Shown here: positions 42,104 through 51,369 of the stretch, piece by piece
Layout of the letters: each line of letters starts with the position of its first letter
Numbering within the stretch: position 1 is the stretch's first letter
Assembly (NCBI GenBank): GCA_902491565.1
Contig: CABUIE010000011.1
Location: 1 to 64,000 of the forward strand
DNA: 64,000 bases
Source of the DNA: an uncultured Collinsella sp.
Lineage (GTDB): Bacteria; Actinomycetota; Coriobacteriia; Coriobacteriales; Coriobacteriaceae
Direction: 5' to 3'
Made by a program: the position numbers and the translations under genes
Notes under the pieces: model-generated
What the model was told of the DNA's origin: nothing
The model's database searches: none
Seen by the model: the letters and a program-made list of their open reading frames with translations, nothing else

Positions 42104-43746
42104 TGAAGGCGATCTGGCTTGCATGCTGCGCGTGCGGTGATTACGGATTGCTGCAGCGGGAAGTCGAGGGCCGCGATGCGGGCGCGCAAGTGCTTCGCGT
42201 GGGCGACCTGGATGGGCTGGTGTCCATGGCACGGGCGTTTCCGTCGCGTCGCGGGGCGGCGATTATCGCGGCAGCTCTGTTCGATGCCGAAGACGTGCGA
42301 AAGACCGTTGCGCGCCTGACGGCCGAGGGCCGCGTGAGCCGCGTGGTCGTACTGATAGAGACGCTCGATCCTTCGGATATCGAGGGGCTGTTTCGCGCAG
42401 GGGCGACCGAGGTTATCGCTGCGCGTAGCATATGCGGCAACGGGCGCGCGGGCGAGGGAACGGTTGACTACGACCGGTGTCTGACGATTGAGCCCGATGC
42501 TTTTGTTGATAGGGAACCCGGGGCGCCTCGCGCTACAAGAGGCCCGCGTGTTGATGATTATGGAAAAGCGGAAGCCGAGCATGGTCGGTGTCCCCGGGAT
42601 CCCCTTGCATACGATGAAGTCGGAGAGCCGGTGCCGTATGGCGAGAATCTTTTGGATGCTGATATGGGATACGTGCATGGCGTGAGCCTGGTCGATGAGC
42701 TCGACGAGGTGGAGGGGCTTGCCGAGGGCGACAGCGTGCGTGTCGATGCGACCGTGAAGTCTCCAGACTCGGTCCCGCAGACCGAGCAACCTGCCATGCC
42801 GGCTTGGGCGCAGCATATGAGCGCTGCCGGGGAGACGGGGACGTTGCCGTCCGTGCCCGCGTCGCCTGCCCCCGCGCCGCCGGCGGATGCCGCCGCTCCG
42901 TCGCATCGAGCTCCGGTTGTCTGCGCCGTCTCGGGTTCGGGCGGTTGCGGCAAGTCGACGATCGTCGCCGCCATGTCGCACGCGGCGTCGCTGCTGGGCC
43001 TGCGTGCTGCCGTGCTCGACTTGGACCTGATGTTTGGAAACCTCTACGACCTGTTGGGCGCCGATGCCCCGCATGACATGGCGACGCTTATCGAGCCATC
43101 GGCTGCGGGCGCACTCGCCGAATCGGACATCGTGGCCGCCTCGATGCGCGTGGCCCCGGGCGTCACGCTTTGGGGCCCGGTCGCCGCGCCCGAACAGGCC
43201 GAGCTCATGGCGCGTCCGGTGGAGCTGCTGCTCGATGTCTTGCGCCGCGAATCCGACGTGGTGCTTGTCGACACCTCGGTCTTTTGGGGTGACGCCGTGG
43301 CGGCCGCGGTGGCGGCAAGCGACCGCTGCCTGGTCGTGGGCGATCAATCGGTGTCATCTGCGACGTCCGCGGCACGCGTTATCGAACTGGCGAGCCGTGT
43401 GGGCGTGCCGCGTACGCGCATGAGCGCCGTATTCAACCGGTTTGGCGCGCGCGGCGCCGACGAGGATGTCGCCATGCGCTTTGAGATTACCTGCGCGTTG
43501 AGCTCCAAGATTCGCATTGCCGACGGCGGGCAGGACTTGACGGCGCTCATGGCATTCGGCCGTGCTGACGAGGCAGTGGGCCAGACCAGCGCTTTTGCCA
43601 CCAGCGTGCGCGAAGCCACGCGCGAGATGCTCGTGGAGCTGGGCTGCGCCGTCGGTCCCTGGAGTGACATGGTCACCGACCGCGCGACGCGCACCGAGCG
43701 CCCACGTATCCGTCTTCCCTGGTCGCGCGAGGGTGATTCGCGATGA
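42103..43746 (+). CDS. tadZ: Tad pilus localisation ATPase TadZ/CpaE-like
   Basis: 547 residues. An atypical receiver-like N-terminus (about 1-120) is followed by a long, poorly conserved, Pro-rich linker (about 130-270) and a ParA/MinD-type ATPase. The ATPase has the deviant Walker A GSGGCGKST near residues 279-287, then AAVLDLDLMFGNLYDLLG, and VVLVDTSVFWGD. This family positions the pilus machine in the cell. The ATG overlaps the stop of the preceding gene (TGATG). Confidence 0.86.
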   Translation: MKAIWLACCACGDYGLLQREVEGRDAGAQVLRVGDLDGLVSMARAFPSRRGAAIIAAALFDAEDVRKTVARLTAEGRVSRVVVLIETLDPSDIEGLFRAGATEVIAARSICGNGRAGEGTVDYDRCLTIEPDAFVDREPGAPRATRGPRVDDYGKAEAEHGRCPRDPLAYDEVGEPVPYGENLLDADMGYVHGVSLVDELDEVEGLAEGDSVRVDATVKSPDSVPQTEQPAMPAWAQHMSAAGETGTLPSVPASPAPAPPADAAAPSHRAPVVCAVSGSGGCGKSTIVAAMSHAASLLGLRAAVLDLDLMFGNLYDLLGADAPHDMATLIEPSAAGALAESDIVAASMRVAPGVTLWGPVAAPEQAELMARPVELLLDVLRRESDVVLVDTSVFWGDAVAAAVAASDRCLVVGDQSVSSATSAARVIELASRVGVPRTRMSAVFNRFGARGADEDVAMRFEITCALSSKIRIADGGQDLTALMAFGRADEAVGQTSAFATSVREATREMLVELGCAVGPWSDMVTDRATRTERPRIRLPWSREGDSR

Positions 43747-45071
43747 GCTTGCAAACAAGGATTAAGGAAGCCGGTGCGGCCGCGGCGGCGGCGCCTGTTG
43801 ATGCGGGGCGCCACCGTGCCGTCAAGCGCCGCACCAAGCGCGCCGTGATGGACCGCATGGGCTATGACGAGGTGGCGCGTATCAGCGCATACATCGATCC
43901 GGCGCGCGCCCGCTCGGAATTGCGTCCTGCGGTGGAGGCGGCGCTCAACGTGGAGGAGCCGGGCGACCTGGCGACGCCCGAGCGCGAGACCATCATCGAC
44001 GAGATCTTGGACGACGTGGTGGGCCTGGGCCCGCTGCAGCCGCTCATCGAGGACGACACCGTCACCGAGATCATGGTCAACGGTTGCCGCTCGGCTTTCT
44101 TTGAACGCGGCGGCGTCTTATATCCCATCGAGCATGCATTTGAGGATGACGAGCAGATCCGCGTGCTCATCGACCGCATCATCTCGCCGCTGGGCAGGCG
44201 CATCGACGAGCGCAGCCCCATTGTCAACGCCCGCCTCAAGACGGGCTATCGCGTCAACGCGGTGATCCCGCCCGTGGCGATTGATGGACCAATCCTCACC
44301 ATCCGCAAGTTCTCAGATCGCATCTGTTCGTTGGACGAGCTTGTGGGCCTGGGGTCGCTGCCGCTTTGGTATGCGCAACTGCTGTCCTGTGCGGTGTCGC
44401 TGCGTCAAGATCTGGCGGTTGCGGGTGGCACGGGATCGGGCAAGACCACGCTGCTCAACGCGCTGTCGTGCGAGATATCCACCGGCGAGCGCATCGTGAC
44501 GATCGAGGACTCCGCCGAGCTCAAGTTTGCGCATCACCCGCATGTGGTTCGCCTGGAGGCGCGCGAGGCTTCAATTGAGGGCGAGGGCGCGGTGACAATC
44601 CGCGATCTGGTGACCAACGCCCTGCGCATGCGTCCCGACCGTATTGTGGTGGGTGAGGTACGCGGTGCGGAATGTTGCGACATGCTGCAGGCCATGAACA
44701 CCGGGCACGACGGATCGCTCACCACGCTTCATGCGGGCACCGAGCAGGAGACCGTGGTGCGTTTGACGCTGCTTGCGCGCTATGGCATCGATCTGCCGAG
44801 CGAGCTTATCGAGGAGCAGATTGCCATGGCGCTCGACGGCATCGTGATGTCCGAGCGTCATGCGGACGGCAGGCGTTTCGTGTCCTCCTATTCGGGGGTG
44901 CGACGCGGCACGTCAGGCGGCGTGGAGCTTGAGCGCTACGTGACGTTCGATGCCGCCACGCGCACCTGGACGCTCGATCGCGAGCCTCCGTTTATCGCGG
45001 AGGGCCTGCGCTCGGGAACGCTCACACAAGAGGAGGTGGACGAATGGAGATCGTTGTGCCCCTCGTCGTAG
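43743..45071 (+). CDS. tadA: Tad pilus motor ATPase TadA/CpaF
   Basis: Secretion ATPase of the CpaF type, powering pilus assembly. Walker [16 protein letters not shown] near 228-240, Asp box [12 protein letters not shown], Walker [14 protein letters not shown], His box [11 protein letters not shown]. The N-terminal domain includes [15 protein letters not shown] and the conserved [17 protein letters not shown] overlap with tadZ. 442 residues. Confidence 0.94.
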   Translation: MSLQTRIKEAGAAAAAAPVDAGRHRAVKRRTKRAVMDRMGYDEVARISAYIDPARARSELRPAVEAALNVEEPGDLATPERETIIDEILDDVVGLGPLQPLIEDDTVTEIMVNGCRSAFFERGGVLYPIEHAFEDDEQIRVLIDRIISPLGRRIDERSPIVNARLKTGYRVNAVIPPVAIDGPILTIRKFSDRICSLDELVGLGSLPLWYAQLLSCAVSLRQDLAVAGGTGSGKTTLLNALSCEISTGERIVTIEDSAELKFAHHPHVVRLEAREASIEGEGAVTIRDLVTNALRMRPDRIVVGEVRGAECCDMLQAMNTGHDGSLTTLHAGTEQETVVRLTLLARYGIDLPSELIEEQIAMALDGIVMSERHADGRRFVSSYSGVRRGTSGGVELERYVTFDAATRTWTLDREPPFIAEGLRSGTLTQEEVDEWRSLCPSS

Positions 45072-45970
45072 GGGGCTTGACAGGGCTTTCTGCCGCGGTG
45101 GCGTGCGGGGTGGAGCCTCGTGTGTCGCGCGTGCCGCCGGCGGAACTGGTCCGCCATGCGCTTGAGTCGGTTGCCGAGAGGCTGCCGCGCGAGTTGGTAG
45201 AAAACGACCTGCTAAAAAAGATTGCCCGCTCCTGGGCGGCGCTGGTTCCAGCACATCGCCTTGGTCTTGTTATCGAGGATGACGAGGTGCGCCTGACATG
45301 CTTGCTGCTATCGAGTGGTGTCTGCGGCATTGCCCTGACTGTCGTATCGCTGTCGCCCATCGGCTTTGTCCTGGGGCTGCTCGCACCGTTTGGCGTAGGC
45401 GCCGCTCGCGACACCTTCGACCGTCGCCGCGAGCAACACGATGTGGAAGAAGCCATGCCCGAGGCCTTTACGGCGCTCTCTATGTCGCTCGCCTCGGGTC
45501 ATTCGCTGGCCCAGGGCATGAGGTTTGTGGGAACTCACGCGCAAGAGCCGGTGCATACCGAGTTTTTGCGCGTGGCGACGGCGATCGACTGCGGCGTCTC
45601 GGCGACTGATGCGTTGGATGACCTACTCGACCGTATCGATGCCCCCGGCCTTTCGCTTGTCACCTTGGCGCTCAAGGTGTCGCAGCGAACCGGTGCCCCG
45701 CTTGCCGACCTGTTGTCCGAGGCGTCGAGCATGGTGGGGGAGCGCATTGAGCTCAAGCGCCGCTTGGACGTCAAGACATCGCAGGCTCGTATGTCGGCAC
45801 ACATGGTCTCGGCGATGCCGGCGGGTATGTGCGCGGGGCTGGCGCTGCTTTCGGCCGACTTTCGCCGCGGCCTTGCAACGCCGGCGGGTGCCGGTGCCGT
45901 GGTACTGGGACTTGCCCTCAACGCCGTCGCCCTGGTGGTCATCCGACGCATTATGCGGGTGGAGCTATGA
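45044..45970 (+). CDS. tadB: Tad pilus inner-membrane platform protein TadB
   Basis: Type II secretion F-domain protein, 308 residues. There are transmembrane segments at about 85-125 and near the C-terminus around the GMCAGLALLSADF and AGAVVLGLALNAVALVVI helices. The conserved cytoplasmic T2SSF helix bundle reads EEAMPEAFTALSMSLASGHSLAQGM. It overlaps tadA by 28 bases, with GAGGAGG inside tadA as its ribosome site. Confidence 0.88.
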   Translation: MEIVVPLVVGGLTGLSAAVACGVEPRVSRVPPAELVRHALESVAERLPRELVENDLLKKIARSWAALVPAHRLGLVIEDDEVRLTCLLLSSGVCGIALTVVSLSPIGFVLGLLAPFGVGAARDTFDRRREQHDVEEAMPEAFTALSMSLASGHSLAQGMRFVGTHAQEPVHTEFLRVATAIDCGVSATDALDDLLDRIDAPGLSLVTLALKVSQRTGAPLADLLSEASSMVGERIELKRRLDVKTSQARMSAHMVSAMPAGMCAGLALLSADFRRGLATPAGAGAVVLGLALNAVALVVIRRIMRVEL

Positions 45971-46608
45971 GTGCCCTGGTCGGGGTCGCGGCATGCCTGT
46001 GCGCGCTCAGCGTGTTTATCGTGACAGGGCTCAATCGTGCGGACGCATGCAAGATCGCCCAGGTCTGCAAACGCGAGGCGCTGCTGGTTGTTGCGGCTGC
46101 CCGATCGGTGACCGATGTCCTGGTAGCACGGTTGAGGGGCATGCTCGGCACGGGTGGTACGGCGCAGGTGTCGCTCGGCGAGGTGTCCGAGATGATCGAC
46201 GTGGTGCGTCTGGGGCTTTCGGCCGGCCTTTCGTTCGATGCGGCGCTTGAGGTTTTTTGCGCCAATCGCCGATCGACGTTGGCGCTCCGCCTTGAGCGAG
46301 CCTGCATGGCATGGCGGGTGGGCGTAGGGACGCGAGAGGATGAGCTTCTGGCGGCCGCGCGCGACCTGGATGTGCGGGCGCTCGAGACCTTTGCCATCAC
46401 AGCGGGGCAGGCGCTTGCTCTCGGTGCCCCGCTTGCCGAGACGCTGGCGGCTCAAAGTCGCGAGATTCGCGCGGCCCATCGCGCCGCGGTCGAGCGCGAG
46501 ATTGAGCGTGCGCCGGTCAAGCTGCTGATTCCCACCGGCACGCTCATCTTGCCGGCGTTGCTTCTGTCCATATTGGGCCCGCTGCTGGGAGCAGGCGGGA
46601 TGATGTAG
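45967..46608 (+). CDS. tadC: Tad pilus inner-membrane platform protein TadC
   Basis: Second F-domain protein, 213 residues. N-terminal helix (3-22), T2SSF core with SEMIDVVRLGLSAGLSFDAAL, and a C-terminal helix (LLIPTGTLILPALLLSILGPLL). The ATG at 45967 overlaps the tadB stop (ATGA); upstream in-frame codons lie inside tadB. Shorter than many TadC proteins. Confidence 0.85.
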   Translation: MSALVGVAACLCALSVFIVTGLNRADACKIAQVCKREALLVVAAARSVTDVLVARLRGMLGTGGTAQVSLGEVSEMIDVVRLGLSAGLSFDAALEVFCANRRSTLALRLERACMAWRVGVGTREDELLAAARDLDVRALETFAITAGQALALGAPLAETLAAQSREIRAAHRAAVEREIERAPVKLLIPTGTLILPALLLSILGPLLGAGGMM

Positions 46609-46618
46609 GGAGGAATAC

Positions 46619-46852
46619 ATGAATACGATGACTGACGTTGTTGACAAGGTCTGGAGCTTGGCGTTTTGCCAGTCAATTCACGCTCGCCAGCGTGCCGAAG
46701 AACTGCTGCGGGAGGAGAGCGCGCAGGGCACCACCGAGTACGCCATCCTAGTCGGTGTGCTCGTGGTGATTGCCATCATTGCCATCGTCGCATTTAAGGG
46801 CAAGGTCCAAGATTTATGGAGCGCTATCAGCGAGGGCATCAACAGCCTGTAG
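46619..46852 (+). CDS. flp: Flp-family major pilin
   Basis: 77 residues. A leader of about 35 residues ends EESAQGTTEYAI, the prepilin-peptidase-type site with Glu and Tyr, followed by a single hydrophobic helix LVGVLVVIAIIAIVAF and a short tail. It should be processed by a prepilin peptidase, which is not in this window. GGGAGG precedes the ATG. Highest-copy component expected of the Tad pilus. Confidence 0.85.
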   Translation: MNTMTDVVDKVWSLAFCQSIHARQRAEELLREESAQGTTEYAILVGVLVVIAIIAIVAFKGKVQDLWSAISEGINSL

Positions 46853-47379
46853 AGGGCGCCCGTCCCGTCGGCGCGTTGCTGGTGCTCGCCTGTGCGGTCG
46901 TGGCGGTGGCAGTGGCGGTTTGGGGGCTTAACGCAGCACGGCAACAACGTTTAGGGGCTGCCGCGGATGCGGGATCGGGTTCGGCTGCGGCGTCTCAAAT
47001 AGACGATGCGCGAGACGCGGCCGATGCGAATGCCGCCGTCACGGCGCAAACGTTCTTGCAAGCACTCGACGAGCGAGCGGACGCTGCAACGGGTTCATCT
47101 GCAAACAATGCCGTCGCTGTTCGTCTCGCATGGTCCGAGTGCCGACCGATGACCGAGGCGGCGGCGGATATGCTGCGTGCCTATCGCGAGGTGCCCACGG
47201 CGCAACTTGCTCTGAGCGGCTATCTCGACATCAAGGGCAACGTGTGGGGCGCCATCGTGCGTGACGGACGCGGCTGGGTCGATATGGTGACGGTTGCCGC
47301 GGATGCTGGTGATACTTCGTGTTGCCTGCGCGTGGTCCGCCTGACCCCACAGACAACGAACTCAAAGGAGGGGTCGTGA
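46816..47379 (+). CDS. Tad-operon membrane protein of unknown function
   Basis: 187 residues. One transmembrane helix at about 18-41 (VGALLVLACAVVAVAVAVWG), then an Ala/Asp-rich stalk and an extracellular domain of about 120 residues with CRPMTEAAADM and a closing CCLRVV. It overlaps the flp end by 37 bases in another frame. Only AAGG at 46803-46806 resembles a ribosome site, so translation is probably coupled to flp. No family recognised; position suggests a pilus accessory or minor component. Confidence 0.6.
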   Translation: MERYQRGHQQPVEGARPVGALLVLACAVVAVAVAVWGLNAARQQRLGAAADAGSGSAAASQIDDARDAADANAAVTAQTFLQALDERADAATGSSANNAVAVRLAWSECRPMTEAAADMLRAYREVPTAQLALSGYLDIKGNVWGAIVRDGRGWVDMVTVAADAGDTSCCLRVVRLTPQTTNSKEGS

Positions 47380-47380
47380 A

Positions 47381-47599
47381 ATGCATTATGTCCTGCGCGA
47401 GGAATCTGCCCAGGCAACGGTCGAATACGCCATCGTCACGGTGGCACTGCTTTCCATCGTGCTGGCGATCGCAGGGCTTTGGCGTGCCGGTGCCGATGGG
47501 CGCTTGGCGGCGCTGGTCGAGCGGACGGCATCTCACGGCGTCACCTCGACATCGGTTGTCGACGCTGCTGCGGGTGCTAAGGACATCGTGCTGTATTGA
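47381..47599 (+). CDS. Second small pseudopilin (TadE/Flp-like), 72 residues
   Basis: Short leader ending REESAQATVEYAIVTVALL, the same class of prepilin cleavage motif as Flp, then a hydrophobic helix and a 35-residue tail. Strong AAAGGAGGGG ribosome site. It could be a minor Flp paralogue or a truncated TadE. Located between a membrane protein gene and tadE. Confidence 0.75.
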   Translation: MHYVLREESAQATVEYAIVTVALLSIVLAIAGLWRAGADGRLAALVERTASHGVTSTSVVDAAAGAKDIVLY

Positions 47600-48074
47600 T
47601 GTTGCGCGCGAGGACCGGGCTCAGTCTACGGTCGAGGCGGCATTCCTACTGCCGACGTTTCTGACGCTCGTCCTGTTGGCGCTGCAGCCGGTGTGCCTGC
47701 TCTATACACGCGCGGTCATGGAGTCTGCCGCCGCCGAGACCGCGCGGCTCATGACCACGACGACGGTGGGGGATGACGAGGATATTAAGGAGTTTGCCCG
47801 CCGCCGTCTTGCCGCGGTTCCCGACGTTTCGATTTTCCATGCCGGCGGGCCCCTGTCGTGGGATATCGAGCTTGGTCGGGCCGATGCGGGCGGCGTCTCG
47901 TCCGTTTCCGTTACCGGCGAGGTTAAACCGCTGCCCGTGATCGGTGCGTTTGCGCAGGCTATGGGTAGCGCAGGCCAAAACGGCTATGTCGAGCTTAAGG
48001 TCGACGTCTCGTATCGATCGCGTCCCGAGTGGCTGGAGGGAGATTATGATTCATGGATTGCTGCATGGGATTAA
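47574..48074 (+). CDS. tadE: TadE-family pseudopilin
   Basis: Clear TadE-like core: REDRAQSTVEAAFLLPTFLTLVLLALQPVC, then the post-helix segment SAAAETARLM and a beta-rich tail of about 100 residues. The frame continues upstream without an ATG. The GTG at 47574 (26 bases inside the preceding gene) is my working start, and an ATT at 47595 is also possible. Translation is presumably coupled to the stop of the preceding gene at 47599. Confidence 0.72.
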   Translation: MLRTSCCIDVAREDRAQSTVEAAFLLPTFLTLVLLALQPVCLLYTRAVMESAAAETARLMTTTTVGDDEDIKEFARRRLAAVPDVSIFHAGGPLSWDIELGRADAGGVSSVSVTGEVKPLPVIGAFAQAMGSAGQNGYVELKVDVSYRSRPEWLEGDYDSWIAAWD

Positions 48075-50211
48075 GCGCTGCCTGTTGAAGGTGACGAGGG
48101 GGCTTGCGGGCCGTTGCCGACCGCGTGCTCGCTGCAAGCGAGGCGGCTTTATGGGTCGAGCCGGGATCGACCTGTTTATCGAAGACGGTGCCTATACCAC
48201 GCTCTCCTCTGCGGTGGTCATCTTGGTGGTGCTCACGCTGCTGTTTTCGTCAACGGCGGCGATATGGAGCATGTCGCGCGCGGGGGACACCCAGGTGGCT
48301 GCCGATAGCGGCGCGCTGGCAGGCGCCAATGTGGTGTCGTCCTACCACACGGCTGCGACGGTGGTGGATGCGAGCATTTTGAGTTTGGGCCTGGCGGGGT
48401 TTGCCACGATCGGCACCGGCTTGGTCGCCATCCTTATTCCGGGTGCCGAGCTTGCCGCGGGCGATATGGTCGACACGGGAATTGAGATCATTAAAACGCG
48501 CAACAAGTTTGCCAAAAGCGCCTCCAAGGGCCTGCAGAAAATCGAGACGGCTCTACCGTATCTGGTCGCTGCGCGAGCTACGCAGGCCGTGTCGGCGCAG
48601 GAAACCGAGGGCGCGACCTATACCGGTACGGCGCTTGCCGTACCCAGGACGTCCGAGTCGGATTTCGTTGCGCTCGAGGGGTCCGAGATCTCGACCGATG
48701 TCATTAAAGACACATCGAAAGATCTGGAACGCGCAGCAGATGAGCTGCAGAAGGCCTCGGAGGAGACGGCGAAAGCAAAAGAGCGCGCCTGGCTTGCGGA
48801 TTGCGGCGGGTCGGATCCGGCTTCGGTCGGCAGTTGCTCATGCATGTGGGAACGCGCGAGGAGTTTGGCGAAGCTTTCGGATATTGAGAATCCGCACTAT
48901 GCCTCGAGCGTCACATGGGAGCCGCAAGTGGCGCTCGATCGCGCGAAGGCCTATTACCGCTTGCGCCTTGCAAACGAGGCGCCTCAAGGCTCAAGCGTCG
49001 AGACGAAGACGGAGTCGGCGGCGCGCAAGGCGTTCTATACCTATGCGAGCGCAGAGGTCAATCGCGCATATATAACCGAAGACGGAGACCGGACCACTTC
49101 CTATATTCCGTTGTTGCCGCGCAACACTGACGAGGTGCGAGCGACGGAACTCTATACCGATGCGGCGTGGCCAACTAGTACCAACGATGGCAAAACGTAT
49201 CTGCATTATGGAACGAGCTGCCCCAACTATAAGAAAGGGACGCCAGGCGGGCTAGCCTCGGTCGCTGCTTATGACGGGCAGGACAAATGCAACAGATGCC
49301 ATTTTGGTGTTTCGTCGCTCGGCGCCGTTGCGGCTCCTTCGACTTCTATCGAAAACGGCTTCGAGTACCACTTTGATGAGTTCAAAGGCGCTCTGGAAGA
49401 CTACGTCGAATGCCGCAACAAAGAGCTCGAGCTCATGCGCCAGACCGAGGACGAGGCTGACCGTGCGGGCAATGCGTTTGACGAGGCCATTAAAGCGCTT
49501 TCGGGCGAGCGTCCGCGTATCGCTCCGCCCGGTCGCAATGGCGTGGTCGCCTTTGCGGTTTCGGGTGCCATTTCGAGCCCCGATGAGCTCAGCTCTTCGT
49601 TTAACGCGGCGGTCAGGCTTGGCGAGCGCGGTGCTATCTCTGCTGCGGTGCTGGCACCCGATGACGCGACGGCGCAGAACAACGTTCTCTCGCGGTTTTT
49701 CTCGACGTTGGAGGAGCGTTCGGGCGGTGTTGCCGGTGTACTCGATGGCGTCATGGATGTTTGGGGACGGCTGCTTGTGGGATACGGAGACATCCAAGGC
49801 TCGGCTGACGAGCTCATGGGCGAGATGATCGATGGCCTGGGAGGGGGCAGCGGTGCGTTGGGCTCCATTGCGTCGTGGCTCGGCGATACCGTTTCGGCGT
49901 CCGTGGCGGCGCTGGGCTTGGAGCCGTGCGACTTGCGCCTACGAAAGCCGGTACTGACCGACACCGCCAATGTCATCAAGAGCCCGGGGTCTGACATCAC
50001 AGGTCTTTCTAAAGTGCAGGACAAGCTACGAAGTATTCCGCTGGGCGTGACCGACCCCAAGGCGCTTTGCGAGGCGCTGGAATATCAAGTCGAGCGCACC
50101 ATCAGCGGCACGGTGTTCACGCTTGCGGAGATTCCGCTGCCCGGCGGCGGTTCCATCCCACTTACCGTCGATGTCGCCACACTGGCGGGTGCCCTGGGCG
50201 GTGGGTCGTAA
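48046..50211 (+). CDS. TadG-like large pilus-associated exported protein
   Basis: 721 residues. One transmembrane helix at about 57-77 (SSAVVILVVLTLLFSSTAAI), followed by MSRAGDTQVAADSGALAGAN, the TadG/putative Flp pilus-assembly signature (A-D-S/A-G-A-L-A-G-A). The long extracellular region includes Cys pairs (DCGGSDP, GSCSC, NKCNRC-like DKCNRC, SCPNY) and predicted coiled coil at about 225-265. GGAGGGAG precedes the ATG, which overlaps tadE by 29 bases. Probably a pilus-surface or anchoring component. Confidence 0.76.
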   Translation: MIHGLLHGIKRCLLKVTRGLAGRCRPRARCKRGGFMGRAGIDLFIEDGAYTTLSSAVVILVVLTLLFSSTAAIWSMSRAGDTQVAADSGALAGANVVSSYHTAATVVDASILSLGLAGFATIGTGLVAILIPGAELAAGDMVDTGIEIIKTRNKFAKSASKGLQKIETALPYLVAARATQAVSAQETEGATYTGTALAVPRTSESDFVALEGSEISTDVIKDTSKDLERAADELQKASEETAKAKERAWLADCGGSDPASVGSCSCMWERARSLAKLSDIENPHYASSVTWEPQVALDRAKAYYRLRLANEAPQGSSVETKTESAARKAFYTYASAEVNRAYITEDGDRTTSYIPLLPRNTDEVRATELYTDAAWPTSTNDGKTYLHYGTSCPNYKKGTPGGLASVAAYDGQDKCNRCHFGVSSLGAVAAPSTSIENGFEYHFDEFKGALEDYVECRNKELELMRQTEDEADRAGNAFDEAIKALSGERPRIAPPGRNGVVAFAVSGAISSPDELSSSFNAAVRLGERGAISAAVLAPDDATAQNNVLSRFFSTLEERSGGVAGVLDGVMDVWGRLLVGYGDIQGSADELMGEMIDGLGGGSGALGSIASWLGDTVSASVAALGLEPCDLRLRKPVLTDTANVIKSPGSDITGLSKVQDKLRSIPLGVTDPKALCEALEYQVERTISGTVFTLAEIPLPGGGSIPLTVDVATLAGALGGGS

Positions 50212-50687
50212 TGGGCATCCGCACGCGCCTGTGCGAGGAGCGCGCCCAGGCGACGGTCGAGATGGCCGTGGTCACGCCCGTCCTGCTGGTTCTGGCGTTT
50301 ATCGTGTACAACGTCATGGTCTTTGCCGACGCGGTCGCGCGCTTCGATCGCGTGGTGCCCGATATCGTGCTAGCGCATGCCGTGGCGCCGAGCGGGGAGG
50401 GCGATGACAGCTCCATCGATGCCTCCGCGACCGTTCAGGCTCAGATCCAACATGCCATGGAAGGCTATGACTTGCAGATTGAGGTCTCGAGCGAGCAGGG
50501 TGCGACGACATCGGATGGCGGTCTGCTTTCGCTCTCCGGCACGTTTAGGACCTATACCTGTACCATGCGCTACGAGCCGTGGCCGAGCTCGCTCGGCATC
50601 GCCGGCGTTTCGCTGGGGGCACCGGCAAAGTTGTCGCACGAGCGCGCAGTGACGGTCGATCCGTGGCGTCCGGGGGTGGTTATGTGA
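50211..50687 (+). CDS. TadE/TadF-like pseudopilin
   Basis: 158 residues. The start MGIRTRLCEERAQATVEMAVVTPVLLVLAFIVYNVMVF is a typical TadE-type leader, prepilin site and helix, then a beta-rich domain containing CTMRYEPWPSSLGIAGV. The ATG shares a base with the preceding stop (TAATG). Probably a minor pseudopilin of the Tad tip or base. Confidence 0.8.
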   Translation: MGIRTRLCEERAQATVEMAVVTPVLLVLAFIVYNVMVFADAVARFDRVVPDIVLAHAVAPSGEGDDSSIDASATVQAQIQHAMEGYDLQIEVSSEQGATTSDGGLLSLSGTFRTYTCTMRYEPWPSSLGIAGVSLGAPAKLSHERAVTVDPWRPGVVM

Positions 50688-51043
50688 CCGCGGCCTCATC
50701 CTACATTGCCTACGCGCGGGCGCTCAACAGGCTGGGTTGGGCGCCTGCCGAGTTTGTGGTGGCGGAGTCGTTTGCCGTGCGCCTGCGCGGCATGCTGGGA
50801 CGGTCTCCGATTGCCGCCAACGGGTTGCCGCTCGTCATGGCGTTCCCACGCTGCTCTTCGGTCCACACCTGCTTTATGGCCTACCCCATCGACATTGCTT
50901 TTATCGACCGCAACGGCAGCATCCTCGCATGCTACGAAAACGTCCGTCCTTGGCGCATGTGTTCCTGTCCCGGTGCCTGGGCGGTGCTGGAACGCCCTTC
51001 AATCCTCGCTACACCTCCCGCCTTTCAACAAGTGCCGGCGTAA
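50684..51043 (+). CDS. DUF192-family protein
   Basis: 119 residues. The DUF192 core reads RLRGMLGRSPI, LPLVMAFPRCSSVHTCFMAYPIDIAFIDRNGSIL. The GTG start overlaps the previous stop (GTGA), making it the last gene of the Tad transcription unit. DUF192 proteins often accompany Tad operons in Actinobacteria. Its role is unknown, and no signal peptide is seen. Confidence 0.82.
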   Translation: MTAASSYIAYARALNRLGWAPAEFVVAESFAVRLRGMLGRSPIAANGLPLVMAFPRCSSVHTCFMAYPIDIAFIDRNGSILACYENVRPWRMCSCPGAWAVLERPSILATPPAFQQVPA

Positions 51044-51105
51044 GAATTGGCGACAGCGGACTTTCGTCATACGAAATTGGGTAAGATGGAGGAGAAGATG
51101 CATGG

Positions 51106-51369
51106 ATGTTGAGATCCATCCCAACGCCAAAAAAACACTTGACGGAAAAGAAAGTGCTTGGTGCCTGGTTCGCGGTTACTGAGTGCATTCGCCGCGAGTC
51201 GGAGGACGAGCCGCCGAGATGGCTTGCCATTGGATGGCTTCCAGATGGTCGAAGTATGGAACTTGTTGCAGTCGAACTAATTCGTGGATGGCTCATTATT
51301 CATGCCCTGTCTTCGGTTCAGAAGAAATTCTGGCAAGAGATCGAGCAAGCTCGGCAGAGGGGTCGATGA
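51106..51369 (+). CDS. BrnT-like toxin, apparently frameshifted at its N-terminus
   Basis: The open frame gives 87 residues. From KKHLTEKKVLGAW onward (WLAIGWLPDGRSMELVAVELIRGWLIIHAL) it has the layout of BrnT-type RNase toxins. The expected N-terminus, MDVEIHPNAKK, is encoded from an ATG at 51102 in another frame. The two frames would join if one base were removed from the A7 run at 51129-51135. GGAGGAG at 51090-51096 serves either start. It is followed directly by an RHH antitoxin gene. It may be inactivated, phase-variable, rescued by slippage, or a sequencing error. Confidence 0.55.
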   Translation: MLRSIPTPKKHLTEKKVLGAWFAVTECIRRESEDEPPRWLAIGWLPDGRSMELVAVELIRGWLIIHALSSVQKKFWQEIEQARQRGR

